A stretch of 64,000 nucleotides of DNA from Thalassovita mangrovi (GCF_009857745.1 NZ_WWEN01000004.1:248001-312000), one strand, 5' to 3'. Counted from the first letter of the stretch, positions 1 through 8,843 are shown. Notes: generated by a model from the letters alone, not told the origin. Program-made: numbers and translations.

Positions 1-285
1 CTGGTGATCGTGGCGCCGCTCTATGTGCCGCTGGTAGGGGAACTGGGGTTCAACCTGGTATGGTACGGTGTTCTCTACACGATCACCTGCCAGATCGCCT
101 ATATGACGCCGCCGTTCGGGTACAATCTGTTCCTGATGCGCGCCATGGCGCCACCGCACATTACGATCACGGACATCTACCGCTCGATCGTTCCCTTCGT
201 CGCGGTGATGGCCTTTGCCTTGGCAATCGTCATGATCTTCCCTGAGCTCGCCCTGTGGCTGCCCAACCTCGTTTACGCGAAATAA
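1..285 (+). CDS. TRAP transporter large permease (DctM family), 3' end only
   Basis: This is the C-terminal 94 residues of an inner-membrane TRAP permease; the frame is open from base 1, so the gene starts upstream of the window. The sequence is hydrophobic with two likely membrane segments and carries the family's C-terminal pattern of a Thr-Pro-Pro-Phe-Gly turn near residue 40, comparable to TPPIG/TPPVG in the two complete DctM proteins of this window. The binding-protein gene starts 55 bases downstream, so the order is permease then binding protein. DctM forms the sodium-coupled transport channel with DctQ. The substrate cannot be told from this fragment. Confidence 0.85.
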   Translation: MVIVAPLYVPLVGELGFNLVWYGVLYTITCQIAYMTPPFGYNLFLMRAMAPPHITITDIYRSIVPFVAVMAFALAIVMIFPELALWLPNLVYAK

Positions 286-340
286 CCCAAAGAACTCCGT
301 CAACGGAGCACAATCAGAAACCTCAACAGGAGAAAATGAA

Positions 341-1378
341 ATGACTTCAAGACGTTCTTTTCTAAGCGTTGCGGCCCTCGGTGGCGCAGCGACACTGGCG
401 TCGCCAGCCATCGTCAAGGCCCAGGCGCCGATCAAGTGGCGTTTCCAGACCTATGCCGGCGCGGCACTGGGTGAGTTTGTGACCAAGCCCGTGGTCGATT
501 ACATCAACTCCGCTGCCAACGGTGAGATGGAAATCGAACTGTATTACGCCGACCAGATCGTCCCCACCGGCGAACTGTTCCAGGCGCTTCAGCGCGGCAC
601 CATCGACGCGGTGCATTCGGACGATGACTCGATGGCATCGCCCACGCCGCTGCAGGTGTTCGGCGGCTATTTCCCGCTGGCCACCAAGCATTCGCTCGAC
701 GTGCCGGTGCTGTTCGAACAGTACGGCCTGGCGGACATTTGGCGCTCGGAATACGAAAAGGTCGGCGTGACTTGGCTGTCCGCTGCCGGGCAGGACCCGT
801 GCAACTTCAACACCAAGAAAGAGGTCACCTCGTTGGCCGATCTCGACGGTCTGAAACTGTACACCTTCCCGACCGCCGGGCGGTTCCTGTCGCAGTTCGG
901 CGTGGTGCCGGTGACCATCCCCTATGAGGATGCCGAAGTGGCCGTCCAGACCGGCGAACTGGATGGCATGGCGTGGTCGGGGATCACCGAGGACTACACC
1001 GTTGGCTGGGCCAACGTGACCGACTACTTCCTGACCAACAACATCTCGGGTGCATGGATCGGGTCGTTCTTCGTCAACCAGAAGAAATGGGCCGACCTGC
1101 CCGAACACCTCAAGTCGATTGTCATGGCAGGCATCGAAGCCGGGCACACCTATCGCAACCAGTGGTACTGGGGCGGTGAAGCGCGGCTGCGCGCACAGGG
1201 TGACAAGCTGCAACTGCGCTCGATCCCGCAGGAAGAGTGGAAAACCGTCGAAGACGCCGCTGTGAAGTTCTGGGATGAAATCGCCGAAGAAGGCGAAATT
1301 CACGCCAAGATCGTCCAGATCTTCCGCGACTATAACGAAGTGATCAGCAAGGCTGGTCCTCCGTACACTTTCGGCTAA
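341..1378 (+). CDS. TRAP transporter solute-binding protein (DctP family), Tat-exported
   Basis: This periplasmic binding protein of 345 aa would capture the substrate for the permease that ends at 285. The N-terminus MTSRRSFLSVA is a twin-arginine signal, followed by a hydrophobic stretch and a likely cleavage after Val-Lys-Ala-Gln near residue 29, so it is predicted to be exported folded. The body has the DctP layout, including a conserved LDGLK...TFPTAGRF region near 170. The start has an AGGAG-type ribosome site 8-9 bases upstream. A stable hairpin follows the stop (1386-1410). Downstream amine/alcohol genes suggest an amine- or amide-containing substrate rather than a C4-dicarboxylate, but this is inference. 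Confidence 0.88.
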   Translation: MTSRRSFLSVAALGGAATLASPAIVKAQAPIKWRFQTYAGAALGEFVTKPVVDYINSAANGEMEIELYYADQIVPTGELFQALQRGTIDAVHSDDDSMASPTPLQVFGGYFPLATKHSLDVPVLFEQYGLADIWRSEYEKVGVTWLSAAGQDPCNFNTKKEVTSLADLDGLKLYTFPTAGRFLSQFGVVPVTIPYEDAEVAVQTGELDGMAWSGITEDYTVGWANVTDYFLTNNISGAWIGSFFVNQKKWADLPEHLKSIVMAGIEAGHTYRNQWYWGGEARLRAQGDKLQLRSIPQEEWKTVEDAAVKFWDEIAEEGEIHAKIVQIFRDYNEVISKAGPPYTFG

Positions 1379-1385
1379 TTCTACA

Positions 1386-1410
1386 GCCCCGGCGCTTTTC
1401 GCGCCGGGGC
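1386..1410 (+). terminator. Intercistronic hairpin after the binding-protein gene
   Basis: A 10-bp perfect stem (gccccggcgc / gcgccggggc) closes a TTTTC loop. It lies 8 bases after the dctP stop and 25 bases before the next start. Only a weak T-run follows, so partial termination or 3'-end protection of the dctP message is more likely than full termination. Confidence 0.65.
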
Positions 1411-1434
1411 ACCATTTAAGAAAGGAAACGCCCC

Positions 1435-2796
1435 ATGGCTGGCACTCTCAGTTTCGACGATCTCAAGGCGCAGGTGGCCTCGGGCGAGGTGGATACCGTT
1501 CTCGCCTGTCTGGTGGACATGCAGGGCCGCCTGATGGGCAAGCGGTTCCATGCCGGTCATTTCATCGCCAGCGCGTGGGAAGAAACCCATTGCTGCAATT
1601 ACCTTCTGGCCACCGACCTGGTGATGTCGACGCCCGAGGGCTTCGCTTCGACCTCCTGGGAACAGGGGTACGGCGATTACGTGATGAAACCCGACCTGAG
1701 CACGCTGCGCCCGGTGCCGTGGCTCGAAGGCACGGTGATGGTGCTGTGCGACGTGCTGGACCATCACACCCATGAAGAAGTGCCGCATTCGCCCCGCGCC
1801 ATGCTGAAGAAGCAGATCGCGCGCGCCGAGGCGATGGGGTTCACCCCGATGATGGCAAGCGAACTGGAATTCTTCCTGTTCGCCAAGAGCATCGATGAAA
1901 TCCGCAAGGGCGGGTTCCGCGACATGGAGCCGATTTCGGCCTTCAACGAAGATTACAACATCCTGCAGACCAGCCGCGAAGAACACGTGATGCGCCCGCT
2001 GCGCAACCACCTGTGGAACGCCGGCCTGCCGATCGAGAATTCCAAGGGCGAGGCCGAGACCGGCCAGGAAGAGCTGAACATCAAATACGATGCCGCTCTG
2101 AACACCGCCGATTACCACACTATCGCCAAGCACGCGACCAAGGAAATCGCCTGGCAGCAGGGCCACGCGGTGACCTTCCTGTCGAAATGGCATCACGACA
2201 AGGTCGGATCGTCCAGCCACGTGCACCAGTCGCTGTGGAAGGATGGCGATCCCGTGTTCTTCGACCCCAACGATCCGCTGGGCATGTCGGACACGATGAA
2301 AAGCTATGTCGCGGGGCTGCTGAAATACGCCCCTGACTACACCTATTTCCTGGCGCCCTATATCAACAGCTACAAGCGGTTCCAGAAGGGCACCTTCGCG
2401 CCGACCCGCATCATCTGGTCGATCGACAACCGCACCGCCGGGTTCCGCCTGTGCGGCGACGGCAGCAAGGCGATCCGGATCGAATGCCGCGTCGGCGGGT
2501 CCGACATCAATCCCTACCTCGCCATGGCCGCGATGCTGGCCGCCGGGCTGAAGGGGATCGAGGACGGGCTGGAACTGGGACCGGCCTTCAGCGGCGACGC
2601 CTATGAAGGTGACAGCGGGCATATCCCGCACACCCTGCGTGACGCGCGCGAAACGCTGCTGGCCTCCGACATGCTGCGCGAGGCTTTGGGCGATGACGTG
2701 ATCACCCACTATGCGCGCGCCGCCGAGTGGGAGATCGAAGACTTCAACCGTGTCGTCACCGATTACGAGGTGGCGCGCGGGTTCGAACTGGCCTGA
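1435..2796 (+). CDS. Glutamine-synthetase-like gamma-glutamyl ligase (PuuA/GlnA4-like)
   Basis: This ATP-dependent ligase of 453 aa belongs to the glutamine synthetase fold but is probably not the housekeeping enzyme. It would join glutamate to an amine nitrogen. Visible motifs are the metal-binding SELEFFLF near residue 143, ETGQEELN near 205, GSSSHVHQSLW near 262 (nucleotide/metal His), the Arg-containing APTRIIWSIDNR near 325 and RIECRVGGSDINPYL near 350. No adenylylation-type C-terminal loop is evident. The gene lies between a TRAP binding protein and ALDH/Fe-ADH genes, as expected for gamma-glutamylation of an amine or amino alcohol before oxidation. The exact acceptor amine is unknown. 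Confidence 0.85.
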   Translation: MAGTLSFDDLKAQVASGEVDTVLACLVDMQGRLMGKRFHAGHFIASAWEETHCCNYLLATDLVMSTPEGFASTSWEQGYGDYVMKPDLSTLRPVPWLEGTVMVLCDVLDHHTHEEVPHSPRAMLKKQIARAEAMGFTPMMASELEFFLFAKSIDEIRKGGFRDMEPISAFNEDYNILQTSREEHVMRPLRNHLWNAGLPIENSKGEAETGQEELNIKYDAALNTADYHTIAKHATKEIAWQQGHAVTFLSKWHHDKVGSSSHVHQSLWKDGDPVFFDPNDPLGMSDTMKSYVAGLLKYAPDYTYFLAPYINSYKRFQKGTFAPTRIIWSIDNRTAGFRLCGDGSKAIRIECRVGGSDINPYLAMAAMLAAGLKGIEDGLELGPAFSGDAYEGDSGHIPHTLRDARETLLASDMLREALGDDVITHYARAAEWEIEDFNRVVTDYEVARGFELA

Positions 2797-2809
2797 TTTC
2801 GAGGATGAA

Positions 2810-4192
2810 ATGACCAAGACTTTGAAATGTATCTCGCCGATCGACGGATCGGTATTCGCCGAACGCCCGGTGCTGTCGCCGGACGAAGCGCGCGCCGCTG
2901 CCGCGCGCGGCAAGGCGGCGCAGGCCGCATGGGCCGCGCGTCCCTTGCAGGAACGCATCGACCTTGTGATGGCCGGGGTCGCCGCGGTGGGCTCGATGAA
3001 CGACGTGATCGTGCCCGAACTGGCGGGCATGATGGGCCGACCCGTCCGCTATGGCGGTGAATTCGGCGGCTTCAACGAACGCGCCAGCTACATGGCTGAA
3101 ATCGCCGAACGGGCGCTGGCCGATATCGAAGTGGGCGAGGACGCCACCTTCAAGCGCTATATCAAGCGGGTGCCGCTGGGCCTGGTCTTCGTGGTGGCGC
3201 CGTGGAACTACCCGTACATGACGGCGGTCAACACTGTCGCGCCGGCGCTGATCGCGGGCAACACGGTGATGCTGAAACACGCGACCCAGACGTTGCTGGT
3301 CGGCGAAACCATGGCCAAGGCGTTCCATTCCGCCGGCATCCCCGAGGATGTGTTCCAGAACGTTTACCTGGACCATGACACCGCCAGCGCGCTGATTTCC
3401 GAAAACGCTTTCGACTTCGTCAACTTCACCGGTTCGGTGGGCGGCGGTCAGGCGATGGAACGCGCCGCCGCAGGCACCTTCACCGGTGTCGGGCTGGAAC
3501 TGGGCGGCAAGGACCCGGGCTATGTGATGGAAGACGCCGACCTGGATGCGGCGGTGGCGACGCTGATCGACGCGGCGATGTTCAATTCCGGCCAGTGCTG
3601 CTGCGGCATCGAACGCATCTACGTGCATGAAAGCCTGTTCGACGCCTTCATCGAAAAGGCGGTCGCGGTGGTGAACGGCTACAAGCTGGGCAATCCGCTG
3701 GACCCCGAAACCACCATTGGCCCGATGGCCAATGCCCGTTTCGCCACCGAGGTCCGGGCGCAGATCGACGAGGCGCTGGCGATGGGCGCCAAGGCGCATA
3801 TCGAACCTTTCGCCGAAGACGACGGCGCGGCCTACCTGACGCCGCAGATCCTGACCGACGTGACCCACGACATGCGGGTGATGCGGGATGAGAGCTTCGG
3901 CCCCGTGGTGGGGATCATGCCGGTGAAGGACGACGAGGAAGCGATCGCGCTGATGAATGACAGCGTGTTCGGGCTGACCGCCTCGCTCTGGACGGCGGAT
4001 GTGGACCGCGCCGAACGGGTGGGCGACCGGATCGAAACCGGCACCGTCTTCCTCAACCGCGCCGATTACCTCGATCCCGGCCTGTGCTGGACCGGCTGCA
4101 AGCAGACCGGGCGCGGTGGCGGGCTGTCCGTCATCGGCTATCACAACCTGACCCGTCCCAAATCCTACCATCTCAAGAAGGTGACAAAATGA
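2810..4192 (+). CDS. NAD(P)-dependent aldehyde dehydrogenase
   Basis: This 460-aa cytoplasmic enzyme oxidises an aldehyde to the acid. It shows the family motifs APWNYPY near 130, the FTGSVGGG cofactor turn near 208, ELGGKDPG with the general-base Glu near 232, the catalytic Cys within NSGQCCCG near 265, and ESFGPVVG near 365. The ATG at 2810 is chosen because GAGG sits 6 bases upstream and it begins just after the ligase stop; the open frame extends further upstream inside the ligase gene. Its stop overlaps the next ATG by ATGA, so it is coupled to the alcohol dehydrogenase. The pair would carry an alcohol through aldehyde to acid. Confidence 0.9.
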   Translation: MTKTLKCISPIDGSVFAERPVLSPDEARAAAARGKAAQAAWAARPLQERIDLVMAGVAAVGSMNDVIVPELAGMMGRPVRYGGEFGGFNERASYMAEIAERALADIEVGEDATFKRYIKRVPLGLVFVVAPWNYPYMTAVNTVAPALIAGNTVMLKHATQTLLVGETMAKAFHSAGIPEDVFQNVYLDHDTASALISENAFDFVNFTGSVGGGQAMERAAAGTFTGVGLELGGKDPGYVMEDADLDAAVATLIDAAMFNSGQCCCGIERIYVHESLFDAFIEKAVAVVNGYKLGNPLDPETTIGPMANARFATEVRAQIDEALAMGAKAHIEPFAEDDGAAYLTPQILTDVTHDMRVMRDESFGPVVGIMPVKDDEEAIALMNDSVFGLTASLWTADVDRAERVGDRIETGTVFLNRADYLDPGLCWTGCKQTGRGGGLSVIGYHNLTRPKSYHLKKVTK

Positions 4193-5334
4193 ACCTGACC
4201 GGTAACTGGTCCTATCCGACCGCGATCAAATTCGGCGCTGGCCGGATTGCCGAACTGCCCGCGGCCTGCGCTGCCGCCGGGATCAAGCGCCCTCTGCTGG
4301 TCACCGACCGCGGCCTGGCCGGTCTGCCGATCACCGCGCAGACCCTCGATATTCTCGACGCCGCCGGTCTGGGCCGGGCGCTGTTCGCCGATGTCGACCC
4401 GAACCCGAACGAGAAGAACCTCGACGCCGGTGTCGCCGCCTACAAGGCGGGCGGCCATGACGGGGTGATCGCTTTCGGCGGCGGGTCCGGGCTCGACCTG
4501 GGCAAGATGGTGGCCTTCATGGCGGGGCAGACCCGTCCGGTGTGGGATTTCGAGGATATCGGCGACTGGTGGACCCGCGCCGATGCCGATGCCATCGCGC
4601 CGATCATCGCGGTGCCCACCACCGCCGGCACCGGGTCGGAAGTGGGGCGCGCCAGCGTCATCACCAATTCCGAAACCCATGTGAAGAAGATCATCTTCCA
4701 CCCCAAGGTTCTGCCCAGCGTCGTGATCTGCGACCCGGAACTGACCGTGGGGATGCCGAAATTCATCACCGCCGGCACCGGGCTCGATGCCTTCGCCCAT
4801 TGTGTCGAGGCCTACAGCTCGCCCTTCTACCACCCGATGAGCCAGGGCATCGCGCTGGAAGGGATGCGGCTGGTCAAGGATTACCTGCCGCGCGCCTATG
4901 CCGACGGCACCGACCTTGAGGCCCGCGCCCAGATGATGAGCGCGGCGATGATGGGGGCGACGGCGTTCCAGAAGGGGCTTGGCGCGATCCACGCGATGAG
5001 CCACCCGATCGGTGCGCATTTCAACACCCACCACGGCACCACCAACGCCGTCTGCATGCCCGCCGTTCTGGAATTCAACGCGTCCGCGATTGCGGACCGG
5101 TTCGAACAGGCGGCGGCCTATCTGGGGATCGAGGGCGGTTTCGAAGGCTTCAAGGCCTTCGTGCAGGAACTCAACGACAGCCTGGGCATCCCCAAACGGC
5201 TGTCCGAGCTGGGCGTGACGGCGGAAAGCATCCCCGAGCTGGTCAAGGGCGCGATCATCGACCCGTCCTGCGGCGGCAACCCGATCGAACTGACCGAAGA
5301 AAACCTGACCGAGCTGTTCAACGCGGCTCTCTGA
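4189..5334 (+). CDS. Iron-containing alcohol dehydrogenase
   Basis: This group III (Fe-type) alcohol dehydrogenase of 381 aa would oxidise an alcohol to the aldehyde used by the preceding ALDH. The nucleotide-binding GGGSGLDLGK lies near 97 and VPTTAGTGSEVGR near 137. The metal ligands are visible as GLDAFAHCVEAY near 195 (Asp and His), and two further His in AMSHPIGAHFNTHHG near 265. It starts with ATG overlapping the ALDH stop. A terminator-like hairpin follows at 5353. A Fe-ADH plus ALDH plus gamma-glutamyl ligase is the set predicted for ethanolamine use through gamma-glutamylethanolamide in Streptomyces (GlnA4 route). Confidence 0.92.
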   Translation: MNLTGNWSYPTAIKFGAGRIAELPAACAAAGIKRPLLVTDRGLAGLPITAQTLDILDAAGLGRALFADVDPNPNEKNLDAGVAAYKAGGHDGVIAFGGGSGLDLGKMVAFMAGQTRPVWDFEDIGDWWTRADADAIAPIIAVPTTAGTGSEVGRASVITNSETHVKKIIFHPKVLPSVVICDPELTVGMPKFITAGTGLDAFAHCVEAYSSPFYHPMSQGIALEGMRLVKDYLPRAYADGTDLEARAQMMSAAMMGATAFQKGLGAIHAMSHPIGAHFNTHHGTTNAVCMPAVLEFNASAIADRFEQAAAYLGIEGGFEGFKAFVQELNDSLGIPKRLSELGVTAESIPELVKGAIIDPSCGGNPIELTEENLTELFNAAL

Positions 5335-5352
5335 GGTCTGGCACAGACAAGT

Positions 5353-5377
5353 CGGGCGGCCCTATCAGGGCCGTCCG
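5353..5377. terminator. Bidirectional terminator hairpin between convergent genes
   Basis: A 10-bp stem with one G-T pair (cgggcggccc / gggccgtccg) closes a TATCA loop. It sits between the ends of the alcohol dehydrogenase (5334) and the LysR gene (5402) and can serve both. Confidence 0.65.
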
Positions 5378-5401
5378 TTGGCGTTTCCGGGGGCAGGGCG
5401 G

Positions 5402-6367
5402 TCAGGAATAGGTGCGGTCGTCCAGCGGCACGTTGAAGATCAATTCGTCGACCAGCGCCAGGAAGGCCGCTTCGGGCGGCGACAGGCTGCGCCTGGGATT
5501 GGTCAGCAGGTAAATTTCCACCATCGGCAACTGCGAATAGGGCGGCAATTGCCACAGCTGGCCCAGTTGCACGTCGCGCTTGGCGACATGGACGGGCAGG
5601 GCGCCGATGCCGATATTGGCCATGGTCAGGCGGCGCACCTCGGACAGGTTCGACGACACCCCGCGCAGGTTGGCGGCCAGTCCGGCCCGGTCGCGCAGCT
5701 GCGCCACCGATCCCAGCGGGCCGCCTTCGATTTCGGTCTGGAACGACACCGAGGCTTCGCCTTTCAGGTCCGGCAGGGCGATGTCGTTGCGGCCGAACAG
5801 GCGATGGCGCGGGCCGCAATAGAGCCCGAAAAATTCCCGGCACATCACCCGGGCGTCGATGTTCTTCGGCTGCTCGCTGAGCAGGCAGATGCCGAAACTT
5901 GCCTGGTTCTGCCGGATGCGCACCGCGACCTCGGTGCTTTCCTCGACGACCATGGAATAGGTCACTTTCGGGTGCTTTTGTGCGAATGTTTCCAACGCCT
6001 TGTCGAAATGCGGCGACACCACGTGGCTGGTCATCACGATGCTGATATGGCCGCTGAGTTCTGCTTCTTCCGCGGCCAGAAGCTGCGGCAGTTGCGACAC
6101 CGCGCCGAAGATGTTGGCGCATTCGTCATAGAGGATTTTCCCGGCATCGGTGACCGCGAAACGGTTGGGTTTGCGGTCGATCAACTGCCGCCCGGTGGCG
6201 TCCTCGAGCCGCTTCAGCGCGCTGCTGATCGTGGGTTGTTTCAGCCCCAGGAAATCCGCCGCCTTCGATATGCCGCGCTGTTCGACCACGACCATGAAAG
6301 TGCGCAGCAGGTTCCAGTCCAGATTCCACGGGAAACGTTGTTCATAGGGTTTCAGCATAGATTTCAT
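5402..6367 (-). CDS. LysR-family transcriptional regulator
   Basis: This DNA-binding regulator of about 321 aa has a winged helix-turn-helix at residues 15-75 (TFMVVVEQRGISKAAD, KQPTISSALKRLE) and a LysR effector-binding domain over the rest. It is divergent from the ABC-transporter operon at 6502, with inverted repeats in the gap, so it most likely controls that operon and itself. Start choice is uncertain: ATG at 6367 or 6358, and a TTG at 6370; none has a good ribosome site. One inverted repeat overlaps the start region. The inducer would be the imported compound or an intermediate of its breakdown. Confidence 0.9.
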   Translation of the reverse strand: MKSMLKPYEQRFPWNLDWNLLRTFMVVVEQRGISKAADFLGLKQPTISSALKRLEDATGRQLIDRKPNRFAVTDAGKILYDECANIFGAVSQLPQLLAAEEAELSGHISIVMTSHVVSPHFDKALETFAQKHPKVTYSMVVEESTEVAVRIRQNQASFGICLLSEQPKNIDARVMCREFFGLYCGPRHRLFGRNDIALPDLKGEASVSFQTEIEGGPLGSVAQLRDRAGLAANLRGVSSNLSEVRRLTMANIGIGALPVHVAKRDVQLGQLWQLPPYSQLPMVEIYLLTNPRRSLSPPEAAFLALVDELIFNVPLDDRTYS

Positions 6368-6368
6368 C

Positions 6369-6387
6369 AATCATTACAATTTTGATT
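6369..6387. promoter_or_regulatory. Inverted repeat AATCA-N9-TGATT, probable LysR site
   Basis: A perfect 5-bp dyad that also fits ATC-N11-GAT, the T-N11-A spacing typical of LysR boxes. It covers the start of the lysR gene, so it may be the autoregulatory recognition site. Confidence 0.5.
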
Positions 6388-6393
6388 ATCTAT

Positions 6394-6419
6394 TTGCATG
6401 ATGATTTGGCTCCATGCAA
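6394..6419. promoter_or_regulatory. Inverted repeat TTGCATG-N12-CATGCAA upstream of the ABC operon
   Basis: A perfect 7-bp dyad about 80 bases ahead of the binding-protein start. It lies between the presumed LysR recognition site and the operon, where an activation site or a second regulator's operator would be expected. Confidence 0.45.
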
Positions 6420-6501
6420 GCCTCCCCGCCAAGCGTCCGGCCTGATCGCCGGCGTGGTCTGAACACAGAGTTTCAAAAAAGTGTAAGACAGGGAGCTTCA
6501 C

Positions 6502-7287
6502 ATGAATACGCGCAGGAAAATCCTGACCACTGCAGTCATGGCCGGTGTGGCCGCAATGACCACCTTCGGCGCCGCCGGCATCGCCGCAGCCGAGGAACTG
6601 GACACCATCAAGGAAAAGGGCGTGATCCGCATCGCGATGAGCGGCGCTTACCCTCCGTTCAACTTCGTCAATGAATCCAACGAAGTGGTCGGCTTCGACC
6701 CGGCCATCGGCACCGAGATCGCCAAGCGCATGGGGCTGGAGACGGAAATCGTCACCACCGCATGGGACGGCATCATCGGCGGTCTGCTGGCCAACAAATA
6801 CGACGCCATCGTCGGTTCGATGACCATCACCGCAGAACGCGACGAAGTGGTCGATTTCGTCGGCCCCTACTACACCACCAAGCGCGCCATCTTCACCAAG
6901 CCCGACAGCGGCATCACCAGCGTTTCGCAGCTGGGCGACGTCAAAATGGGTGTGACCCTGGGCGAAACCCACGAAGCCTGGGCCCGCGAACAGGGATACA
7001 ACGTGCGCACCTACAAGGGCCTGCCGGAACTTCTGCTGGAACTGCAGAACGGCCGCGTCGACGTCATCGCCAACGATTCCATCGCCGCGATCCTGGCGAT
7101 GAAGGAAAACGGCTATGACTTCGTGATGCTGCCCGATCTGGAAACCGAAAGCTTCGGCGCCGGCATCGCGATCCGCGAAGGCAATCCGGAGCTGAAAGCG
7201 GCGATGCAGGCCGCGCTGGATTCGATGATGGAAGACGGCACCTACGTCGAGATCGCGGAAAAATGGGTCGGCGGCGACATCCGCTGA
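6502..7287 (+). CDS. Polar amino-acid ABC transporter solute-binding protein
   Basis: This 261-aa periplasmic protein (bacterial SBP family 3) has an N-terminal signal with an RRK motif and an Ala-rich core cleaved near residue 32 (IAAAE). The mature part opens with the family's TIKEKGVIRIAMSGAYPPF and GFDPAIGTEIAKRMG. It contains SMTITAERDEVVDFVGPYY near 112 and the YEKGLPELLLEL-like region near 175. A GGGAG ribosome site lies upstream. It is the first gene of a ten-gene operon running to 15467, and a hairpin follows at 7316. The ligand is probably an amino acid or a cyclic/amide derivative; the family alone does not say which. Confidence 0.92.
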   Translation: MNTRRKILTTAVMAGVAAMTTFGAAGIAAAEELDTIKEKGVIRIAMSGAYPPFNFVNESNEVVGFDPAIGTEIAKRMGLETEIVTTAWDGIIGGLLANKYDAIVGSMTITAERDEVVDFVGPYYTTKRAIFTKPDSGITSVSQLGDVKMGVTLGETHEAWAREQGYNVRTYKGLPELLLELQNGRVDVIANDSIAAILAMKENGYDFVMLPDLETESFGAGIAIREGNPELKAAMQAALDSMMEDGTYVEIAEKWVGGDIR

Positions 7288-7315
7288 TCCTTCCGAACCT
7301 CAATCGAAAACCTGT

Positions 7316-7339
7316 GGCACGCCGGTTCTCCGGCGCGCC
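7316..7339 (+). terminator. Intercistronic hairpin after the binding-protein gene
   Basis: A 10-bp stem with one mismatch (ggcacgccgg / ccggcgcgcc) closes a TTCT loop, 28 bases after the stop. No T-run follows. It probably protects the binding-protein message or reduces downstream expression. Confidence 0.6.
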
Positions 7340-7360
7340 ATCTAGACGGGTGTAGGTGAA

Positions 7361-8152
7361 ATGCAGACCGAATATGGCAAACTGACCTGGGAAGACGTGC
7401 GTGACGCCGACAAGGATCGCGTCGTCATCCTCAACGTTTCCGCGACCGAAGACCACGGGCCGCATATGCCGCTGGATACCGATACGGTTCTGGGCATGGC
7501 GGTGGCCAACGGCGTGGCGGAACTGGCCCCCGAAGAGGTGCTGGTCATGCCGCCCATCGCCTATGGGTTCAACGAACACCACAAGGATTTTCCCGGCGTC
7601 ATCTGGATTCAGCCCGAAACCCTGATCGCCTTCGTCACCGACGTGACCAAATCGCTGGCCCATCACGGGTTCCGCCGCATCTTGCTGCTGAATTCGCACG
7701 GGTCCAACCACCCGGTGCTGGACCTGGCGGCACGCAAGACGGTGATCGAGAACGAAATCATCTGCGTCTCGGCCTCCTACTGGAACCTGTGCAGCGACCG
7801 GGTCAACGAGATCCGCAAATCCGAGGTGGGCGGCATCGCCCATGCCGGCGAATTCGAGGCGGCGATGTACATGCATCTGCACCCCGAATATGTCGATCTC
7901 AGCAAGGCGACCAATCAGAACCTGCACGATCCGGATACGAAATTCTTCAACCTCGACCTGGCCAAGGGCGGTGGCAAGGCGATGCTGATGCGCTGGTGGT
8001 CCGAAGCTTCGCCCGAGGGCACGATGGGCGACCCCACCGTCGCCACGCCCGAAACCGGGCAGGCATTCCTGCAAGCGGCGGTCGAGGAAACCCTGGCACT
8101 GGTGCGCGAAATCCGCGCCCTGCCGATCCTTGAACGCAAAGATCACCACTGA
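7361..8152 (+). CDS. Creatininase-family metal-dependent amidohydrolase
   Basis: This 263-aa cytoplasmic protein carries the metal ligands of the creatininase fold in the right spacing: Glu30 and His32 in SATEDHGPH, Asp41 in LDTD, His113 in LNSHGSN, and Glu164 in HAGEFEA. Family members hydrolyse small cyclic or linear amides such as creatinine, or act on formamides. It lies between the binding protein and permease genes of one ABC transporter, which ties its reaction directly to the imported compound. A lactam or amide bond opened on entry is a reasonable guess; the actual substrate is unknown. The ribosome site is weak (TAGGTG). Confidence 0.87.
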   Translation: MQTEYGKLTWEDVRDADKDRVVILNVSATEDHGPHMPLDTDTVLGMAVANGVAELAPEEVLVMPPIAYGFNEHHKDFPGVIWIQPETLIAFVTDVTKSLAHHGFRRILLLNSHGSNHPVLDLAARKTVIENEIICVSASYWNLCSDRVNEIRKSEVGGIAHAGEFEAAMYMHLHPEYVDLSKATNQNLHDPDTKFFNLDLAKGGGKAMLMRWWSEASPEGTMGDPTVATPETGQAFLQAAVEETLALVREIRALPILERKDHH

Positions 8153-8168
8153 AGGAGGGAACAGGCCG

Positions 8169-8816
8169 ATGGATGTCGAACTGATGCTGAAGGTCTATCC
8201 CTTCTTCCTGAAGGCGGCCTGGGTGACGATCCAGCTTTCGGTGCTGACCACGATCCTGGGGCTGATCTGCGGATCGCTGGGCGCGGCGGCACGGCTGTCG
8301 CGGCTGCGCATCCTGCGCATCGTCGGCGCGGCCTATGTCAGCTTCATCCGCGGCACCCCGGCGCTGATCCAGCTGTTCATCCTCTATTTCGGCGGCCCGC
8401 AGGTGGGCATTCAGCTCGATGCGTTCGAGGCCGGGGTGATCGGGCTGGGCGTCAATATCGGCGCTTACATGACCGAAACCATCCGCGGCGCGATCATCGC
8501 CATCGACAAGGGTCAGGCCGAAGCGGCGCGGACCCTGGGCATGAGCCGCTATCAAAGCATGCGCTACGTGATCCTGCCGCAGGCGGCGCGTCTGATGATC
8601 CGGCCGCTGGGCGTCAATATCAACGCGCTGATCAAGGGCACCGCGCTGGTCGCCGCGATCTCGGTGATCGAACTGACCTATACCGCGCAGCGCTATATCG
8701 GATCGACCTACAAACCCTTCGAGATGTTTTTCATCTCGGGCGTTCTCTACATGATCATCATCTACGTCACCGGCCGCGGCATCGCCTGGCTTGACCGCAG
8801 GGCGCGCATCGTCTGA
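8169..8816 (+). CDS. Amino-acid ABC transporter permease (HisM/GlnP type), first of two
   Basis: This inner-membrane permease of 215 aa has about five membrane segments. It contains the EAA-type loop TLGMSRYQSMRYVILPQAAR near residue 127 that contacts the ATPase, and the family-typical FIRGTPALIQLFILYFG near 58. The start follows a strong AAGGAGGG site. It would form a heterodimeric channel with the next gene. Spacing to the neighbours is 16 and 27 bases, consistent with one operon. Confidence 0.93.
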   Translation: MDVELMLKVYPFFLKAAWVTIQLSVLTTILGLICGSLGAAARLSRLRILRIVGAAYVSFIRGTPALIQLFILYFGGPQVGIQLDAFEAGVIGLGVNIGAYMTETIRGAIIAIDKGQAEAARTLGMSRYQSMRYVILPQAARLMIRPLGVNINALIKGTALVAAISVIELTYTAQRYIGSTYKPFEMFFISGVLYMIIIYVTGRGIAWLDRRARIV

Positions 8817-8843
8817 GCGCAGCGAGGGAGAGGATAAAACACC

